Program-made: the position numbers and the translations under genes
Notes under the pieces: generated by a model
The model's input: the letters and a program-made list of their open reading frames with translations, nothing else
Databases searched by the model: none
Told to the model about the DNA's origin: nothing
Part shown: piece after piece, positions 20,809-25,356 of the stretch
Numbering within the stretch: the stretch's first letter is position 1
How the letters are laid out: the number at the start of each line of letters is the position of its first letter
Assembly: GCA_045652135.1 (NCBI GenBank)
Contig: JAZRTS010000024.1
Span: forward strand, 1-25,356
Length of the DNA stretch: 25,356 nt
DNA from: RGIG7213 sp045652135
Lineage (GTDB): Bacteria > Bacillota > Clostridia > Oscillospirales > CAG-272
Direction of reading: 5' to 3'

Positions 20809-23708
20809 TAAAAATATCAAATCTCCATAAGTTTTTCAACAAAGGAAAACAAAACGAAATTCACGTTTTAAACGATGTCACAGTACAGCTTCCCGAAAAA
20901 GGAATGGTGGCGATATTCGGTAAAAGCGGATGCGGAAAGACGACGCTTTTAAATGTCATAGGCGGTCTTGACGGATTTGCTCAGGGCGAAGTCATCGTTG
21001 ACGGTATGAGCATAAAAAAGTCCCCCGATATTCTCCGAAACAAGTATATGGGGTATATATTCCAGAATTATAACCTCAACAAAGACGAATCGTGCTTTGA
21101 TAATGTCGCAGATGCCTTGCGTATCTGCGGAATGAAGGACAAGGATGAAATTGAAAAAAGAGTAATCTCGGCTCTTGTGAATGTCGGAATGGATAAATAC
21201 AAGCTCCGCACCCCCGACACACTTTCGGGCGGTCAGCAGCAGAGAATTGCAATAGCGAGGGCAATCGTCAAAAATCCTAAAATAATCCTTGCCGATGAAC
21301 CTACGGGAAACCTTGATGAAGCAAATACAGTTATGATAATGGATCTTTTGAAATCCATTTCAAAAGACCATCTTGTACTGCTTGTCACCCACGAGGCTAA
21401 TCTTGTTGACTACTACTGTGACCAAGTTATAGAGCTTTTCGACGGTAAGATAGTGAATGTCAAGAAAAATGAAAATGCTGACGGATTTGCCGCAAGAGAT
21501 AAGAATGCAATCTATCTCGGTGAGCTTGAAAAGGCAGAATATGATGGTGTTGGCACCTGCGTTGAGTATTACGGCGATGCACCGAAAACGCCCGTTAAGC
21601 TCAAGGTCGTTAATTACGGCGGAAAAATTTATTTGAGCGTGGAAACAGCAGGTGTTCACGTGCTTGACTCCACCAGCGAAATAAAATTCAAGGAGGGTGT
21701 GTACGAGGAGGAGAAAAAGCAGAACGAGATAAGCCGAAACGTTGATATGTCATCGCTTCCGCCTGTTACGGGCAGTAATTTCGGCAAGCTGTTTTCGTTC
21801 AAATCATCCGTAGTAAGCGGATATGCCGCTAATTTCAGAAAAAATAAAAAAGGCAAAAAACTTTTAAAAAGATGTATGGCATTCTTTGCTATCGTGCTCG
21901 TCATAATGAGTGCGGTATTCGGTACTGTTTTTGACGATATTCTGGAAATTCAAAGTTTATACAACCACAATGTTTTTTATGTGTATACCGATGATTACGA
22001 GGTATCCGAAAAAATATATAACGAGGCTTTGGAAAACGGTGCTGATTTTATTAAGCTTCAGTATGATAAGGGCGATGATAATATACGCTTCCGAACGGAC
22101 TTTTTTGAAACCTTTTCGGGAACTTCAAGCATACGCACGAATGCCGTTTGCCTTGATATAACAGCGTCTGACGGGTACAATATCGTGTGCGGACGAACAG
22201 ACGGTCTCAGGGATGACGAAATGGTCATAACGACTGCAGTTGCCGATAAGCTTATCGAGCAAAGCGGGGTTGGCTACATTTCCGATTACGAAGACATACT
22301 CGGCTTCATTTCAAGCTCATTTGCCATAAGCGGCCGCAACGTGCGTGTTGTCGGCGTTGTGGATTCGAGCGAAACAGCCGTGTATCTTTCACCGCTTGCG
22401 CTGGCTAAACACGTTCTTTCAACGCTTTCGCTCCGTGTATATCCCGCCTCACAGTACAACATAAGCCTTAATGACGGAGAAGCACAGCTTTTCAGAATCG
22501 GTGAGCAGACCGATACAAAATTCCCGAATGACGGCGAGACATTTAAAATAAACGGATGTGACTTCAAACTTATGAAGACCACAAAGCTTATCTATTCGTA
22601 TGATGAATATCTTATAGAAAACTCAATAAAGAAAACGGAAATTTCAGAATACATAGACAGCGCCGCCGATGAAAATAAAGAAGCTGCATATTTTGAATGG
22701 TTTGATTACTATTACAGCGAATTTGACAGCTTTGCTGAGTCGCTTCACGCAAGCACCGGCGACAATATGTACCTTTGGATGTACCTTGAAAAGGGGATAG
22801 AGACGGGAAAATACTTCTTCTTGGGTGATGATAATTACTATAAGGCGTATTGCTTCAAAAAGGAAAACGGCAGATATCCCACGAAAGCGGAATTGGAAAG
22901 CAATTATAAAGTGCTGCCCGACCTGAAGCAGGATATGATCACGTATGAAATGATGTATTCAAATGAATTTTATTCAAATGTAAAAAATTCATATATGGGT
23001 GATTGCTTTGTAGTCAGCGATAATGATTATATAATACTTTCAAAGCGTGTCGGCGAAACGCATCCGTCACTTTTGAGTAATTTATATAAAGAAGAATATG
23101 TATATACAGATAACGGCGAAGTTATGATATCCACATCGATCGGCGGACGCGTCGAGGGGCTGTATACTGTAATTCATTCAAATAATACAGCACTTACTGA
23201 AAAATGGGTAAAGGATAATTTTTCGGATGTTTCAACCCCCGGCACATACTACAAGCCTGTTATAACACCGTCTGATATGCAGAATGAGCTGATAAAAGAC
23301 AGCTCTAAAGCCATAACTGCAGGACTTATATCAATGGGTGTTATACTTGCGATACTGTCTGTTTGTATGTACTTTATTATGCGTTCGGCACTTATGAGCC
23401 GTGTCAAGGAGATTGGTATATACCGTGCAATAGGTGTATCAAGAAAGAATATTACGTTCAGATTTTTGATAGAATCTGCAGTTCTTGCGCTTCTGACCGT
23501 GTTTGTAGGCTATCTTTTGTCAAGTGCGTTTATATGGGTATGTATGAGCATGTCATCGCTTATTTCCGAGGTATTCTTCTATCCTTGGTGGTTAGCGATT
23601 GCCGACCTCGCTATACTTGCTGTTCTGTGCCTCTTGTGCGGAACGCTGCCCGTTATAATGCTTTTACACAAAACACCTGCTGAAATACTTGCAAAGTACG
23701 ATGTATAA
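20805..23708 (+). CDS. MacB-like ABC transporter ATPase-permease fusion, second subunit
   Basis: A 967-residue partner of the preceding fusion protein. ATPase: Walker A GKSGCGKTT at 39-47, signature LSGGQ at 140-144, Walker B ILADEP with Glu165, switch His196. A linker of about 150 residues precedes the first helix (about 352-376, MAFFAIVLVIMSAVFGTVF). A large extracytoplasmic domain of about 440 residues follows, then three C-terminal helices in an FtsX domain with MSRVKEIGIYRAIGVSRKNI, the conserved REIGIyRAiG-type cytoplasmic loop. The start is GTG, embedded as GTGA in the stop of the first gene, with Shine-Dalgarno GGGAGGA. Both ATPase sites look complete. The different extracytoplasmic domains argue for an asymmetric transporter. 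Confidence 0.9.
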   Translation: MIKISNLHKFFNKGKQNEIHVLNDVTVQLPEKGMVAIFGKSGCGKTTLLNVIGGLDGFAQGEVIVDGMSIKKSPDILRNKYMGYIFQNYNLNKDESCFDNVADALRICGMKDKDEIEKRVISALVNVGMDKYKLRTPDTLSGGQQQRIAIARAIVKNPKIILADEPTGNLDEANTVMIMDLLKSISKDHLVLLVTHEANLVDYYCDQVIELFDGKIVNVKKNENADGFAARDKNAIYLGELEKAEYDGVGTCVEYYGDAPKTPVKLKVVNYGGKIYLSVETAGVHVLDSTSEIKFKEGVYEEEKKQNEISRNVDMSSLPPVTGSNFGKLFSFKSSVVSGYAANFRKNKKGKKLLKRCMAFFAIVLVIMSAVFGTVFDDILEIQSLYNHNVFYVYTDDYEVSEKIYNEALENGADFIKLQYDKGDDNIRFRTDFFETFSGTSSIRTNAVCLDITASDGYNIVCGRTDGLRDDEMVITTAVADKLIEQSGVGYISDYEDILGFISSSFAISGRNVRVVGVVDSSETAVYLSPLALAKHVLSTLSLRVYPASQYNISLNDGEAQLFRIGEQTDTKFPNDGETFKINGCDFKLMKTTKLIYSYDEYLIENSIKKTEISEYIDSAADENKEAAYFEWFDYYYSEFDSFAESLHASTGDNMYLWMYLEKGIETGKYFFLGDDNYYKAYCFKKENGRYPTKAELESNYKVLPDLKQDMITYEMMYSNEFYSNVKNSYMGDCFVVSDNDYIILSKRVGETHPSLLSNLYKEEYVYTDNGEVMISTSIGGRVEGLYTVIHSNNTALTEKWVKDNFSDVSTPGTYYKPVITPSDMQNELIKDSSKAITAGLISMGVILAILSVCMYFIMRSALMSRVKEIGIYRAIGVSRKNITFRFLIESAVLALLTVFVGYLLSSAFIWVCMSMSSLISEVFFYPWWLAIADLAILAVLCLLCGTLPVIMLLHKTPAEILAKYDV

Positions 23709-23758
23709 AAATAATTCGGCACAGATTTTTGTACCGATTATAGATCTTACTTAAAAAT

Positions 23759-23851
23759 TCAAGGTTGACATTTTGCAAAAGCACACTCCGTGAGCCGACA
23801 GTTCTTCTCCTTGTGCCCGTACAAAGAATATAAAATTTTACAGACAAACAA
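23759..23851 (-). CDS. Very short Cys-rich ORF (30 aa), doubtful
   Basis: In the gap between the convergent MacB-like and TPR genes, the minus strand is open for 30 residues from a TTG at 23849-23851, ending KNCRLTECAFAKCQP with three closely spaced Cys. AAGGAG, part of the terminator hairpin, lies only four bases before the TTG. There is no ATG and the spacing is short, so this may not be translated. It is listed because its C-terminus resembles in layout that of the small ORF at 8508-8678. Confidence 0.15.
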   Translation of the reverse strand: MFVCKILYSLYGHKEKNCRLTECAFAKCQP

Positions 23852-23890
23852 AAATCTCCTTGTTTTAATTTTAACAAGGAGATTTTTTGT
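23851..23890. terminator. Bidirectional intrinsic terminator between convergent genes
   Basis: A 14-bp perfect stem AAAATCTCCTTGTT/AACAAGGAGATTTT (23851-23864 with 23873-23886) with an 8-nt loop. The plus-strand side runs into TTTTGTTTTATT. On the minus strand the stem itself ends in a T run, so it can end both the MacB-like operon and the TPR gene. Confidence 0.88.
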
Positions 23891-23919
23891 TTTATTGAAA
23901 AAATCAATTATATGTGTTC

Positions 23920-25347
23920 TTAAAGCTTTTCACGTACTTTATTGAGATTTTCAAGTGCTTTTAAGGTTTTCGGATGATCTGTTCCCAGTACCTCACTTCG
24001 TAAAACGTATAATTTTTCATAAAGTTCAGCCGCTGTTTTGTAGTCTTTTAATTCTTTATAGTAATAGGCAACATTGTTTAAAGCGACCAATGTTTTGGGA
24101 CTTTTTTCTCCAATTATTTTGCATCGGATAATATAGACCTTTTGGCACAGCTCCAACGCTTTTTGATGGTCACCAAGGTCGCCGTATGTAAGTGCCACAT
24201 TGTTTAAAGTGGATATTGTATCCGGGTGTTCCTCGCCTGATACTTTACATCTGAGATCATATAATTTTTCATACAACTCAAGTGATTTTGAATAATCACC
24301 CAAACAGTCATGGCTGTATGCCAGATTGTTTAAAGAAGTAAGGGTGTCCGGATGCTCATCCCCGAGGATTCGGCAGCGGAGGGCATACACCTTTTCTTTC
24401 ATTTCCAACGCTTTTTGGTGTTCGCCAAGCTCACTGTAAGTCGATGCCAGATTGTTTAAAGACGTAAGTGTGAAAGGATGCTCTTCGCCAAGAATTCGAC
24501 AATAGAGGGTATATACCTTTTCATTAAGCTCCAACTCTTTGAGGTGTTCGCCAAGCTCACCGTAAGTAACTGCCAGATTGTTTAAAGAGAGTAGTGTGTC
24601 AGGATGCTCATCCCCGAGGATTCGACACCTTGTGGTATATACCTTTTCTTTCATTTTCAACGCTTTTTGGTGTTCGCCGAGCTCGCTGTAAGTAACTGCC
24701 AGATTGTTTAAAGACCTAAGTGTGTCGGGGTGTTCTTCACCGAGGACTCGGCAAAAGATGGTATATGCCTTTTTGAAAGTTTCTAACGCTTTCTGGTGTT
24801 TGCCAAGGTAGCCGTAAGTCGATGCCAGATTGTTTAAAGACGTAAGTGTGTCGGGATGTTCTTCGCCGAGGATTCGAGAGCGGACGGTATATACTTTTTC
24901 AGCTGTTTTCAATGCTTTTTGATATTCACCGTTTTGACCGTAGGTATGTGCCAGATTATGTAAAGCTGTTAATGTATTTGGGTATTCTTCACCGAGAGAT
25001 TTACAAAGAAGGGCATATCTTTTCTTTGCCCATTTGAGGGCTTTTTTGTAGTCTACATTTGTACCATTGCCATTACTGTACATATCATATAATTTATCTA
25101 TCGCCTCAATGAGATCTGCTTCCGCGGCGCTTGTGATAAGCTCAATGGCAAATTCGCGGTTTACTTCAACGTCAATACCGTCAAGGTAAGCAAGGCCGAT
25201 TAAAAAATTATGCTCGGGTGTGTTGTTTGCGCTTGTTGCTATTTTCGAAATCGTATCAACCAGACGCGCGCGGAATTCATCATCATCTGATTTCAAATAA
25301 TCGTTTATATCAATGGCGGAAAGTGCTTTTTTGTCTGTCTTTTCCAT
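23920..25347 (-). CDS. Sel1-like / kinesin-light-chain-type TPR repeat protein
   Basis: At least 475 residues. Only nine bases lie upstream of this ATG, with no in-frame stop and no Shine-Dalgarno visible, so the true start may be outside the window. Residues about 40-110 look like two Sel1-type repeats (FLIGLAYLDGID, LYDMYSNGNGTNVDYKKALKWAKK). Residues 112-475 hold eight full 42-residue TPR units plus a partial ninth, each with the pattern (L/R)CRILGEEHPDTLTSLNNLA, then TY..LGEHQKALE..EKVY (TPR_10/TPR_12 type). There is no signal peptide or membrane helix, so it is probably cytoplasmic and binds proteins or peptides. No enzymatic domain is seen. In bacteria such arrays are sometimes attached to NB-ARC-like ATPases, but none is present here. 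Confidence 0.88.
   Translation of the reverse strand: MEKTDKKALSAIDINDYLKSDDDEFRARLVDTISKIATSANNTPEHNFLIGLAYLDGIDVEVNREFAIELITSAAEADLIEAIDKLYDMYSNGNGTNVDYKKALKWAKKRYALLCKSLGEEYPNTLTALHNLAHTYGQNGEYQKALKTAEKVYTVRSRILGEEHPDTLTSLNNLASTYGYLGKHQKALETFKKAYTIFCRVLGEEHPDTLRSLNNLAVTYSELGEHQKALKMKEKVYTTRCRILGDEHPDTLLSLNNLAVTYGELGEHLKELELNEKVYTLYCRILGEEHPFTLTSLNNLASTYSELGEHQKALEMKEKVYALRCRILGDEHPDTLTSLNNLAYSHDCLGDYSKSLELYEKLYDLRCKVSGEEHPDTISTLNNVALTYGDLGDHQKALELCQKVYIIRCKIIGEKSPKTLVALNNVAYYYKELKDYKTAAELYEKLYVLRSEVLGTDHPKTLKALENLNKVREKL
23923..25014 (-). repeat. Tandem array of 126-bp TPR-coding repeats
   Basis: Eight and two-thirds units of 126 bp encode the 42-residue TPR motif. Similarity is visible in DNA as well as protein: for example, the block GCCAGATTGTTTAAAGA recurs at the same phase in several central units. 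The central copies (repeats 2-6, about 24260-24890) are the most alike and the C-terminal ones (24000-24250) the most diverged, the pattern expected from unequal recombination in the middle of an array. Confidence 0.85.
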
Positions 25348-25356
25348 TTCAACGGC

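Noticed and set aside
23653..23907. 84-codon minus-strand frame across the MacB-TPR gap
   Set aside because: It starts inside the terminator region without a good Shine-Dalgarno, runs antisense into the end of the transporter gene, and resembles no family I know.
24000..25014. CRISPR-like or satellite array
   Set aside because: The regular 126-bp period encodes TPR units in one open frame; there are no short palindromic repeats with unique spacers.

Overview
The window looks like chromosomal DNA from a spore-forming, low-to-moderate GC Firmicute of class Clostridia, most likely an Oscillospiraceae/Ruminococcus-type gut or rumen bacterium. The support is a SpoIVB sporulation protease, strong Shine-Dalgarno sequences (GGAGG), many near-consensus TTGACA/TATAAT promoters with 17-nt spacers, a class 1B PyrD/PyrK pair, and a secreted hydrolase ending in a type I dockerin. 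No rRNA, tRNA, transposase, integrase or CRISPR array was seen.

Layout. (1) 1-2407, minus strand: a thiamine/pyrimidine-precursor uptake operon. In order of transcription it holds a promoter, two tandem TPP riboswitches with an intrinsic terminator between them, a small thiamine-binding (MTH1187/YkoF-type) protein, a ThiX-like permease, a ThiY-like lipoprotein, and the first codons of another gene, probably the ATPase. (2) 2483-3780, minus: spoIVB alone, with its own terminator and a possible forespore promoter. (3) 3919-8520, plus: a PfkB-fold protein whose catalytic Asp is missing, then guaB, a sugar-nucleotidyltransferase and galE. (4) 8508-13656, minus: a small Cys-rich ORF, then (read leftward from 13601) pyrC, pyrK, pyrD, pyrF, pyrE and a TtcA-like PP-loop protein. 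This is de novo pyrimidine synthesis, with a second promoter between pyrC and pyrK. (5) 13889-16237, plus: a secreted CHAP-domain protein with two homologous beta-sandwich-like repeats, a pre-dockerin module and a dockerin. (6) 16390-17970, plus: a two-gene ABC-2 type transporter. (7) 18009-23708, plus: an XRE regulator followed by two translationally coupled MacB-like ATPase-permease fusions. (8) 23920-25347, minus: a Sel1/TPR protein carrying about eight and a half copies of a 42-residue, kinesin-light-chain-type repeat.

How the genes fit together. Most of the window is core metabolism: thiamine salvage under TPP control, GMP synthesis, UDP-sugar interconversion and UMP synthesis. The right third is envelope and secretion related (secreted hydrolase, two ABC systems, regulator). 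I see no convincing undescribed multi-gene system. The items that best repay a second look are the tandem TPP riboswitches with unlike expression platforms, the apparently catalytically dead PfkB protein next to guaB, the CHAP-dockerin protein, the coupled MacB-like pair beside an XRE regulator, and a 56-residue Cys-rich ORF hidden between galE and the TtcA-like gene. All assignments come from reading motifs by eye; no database search was run.
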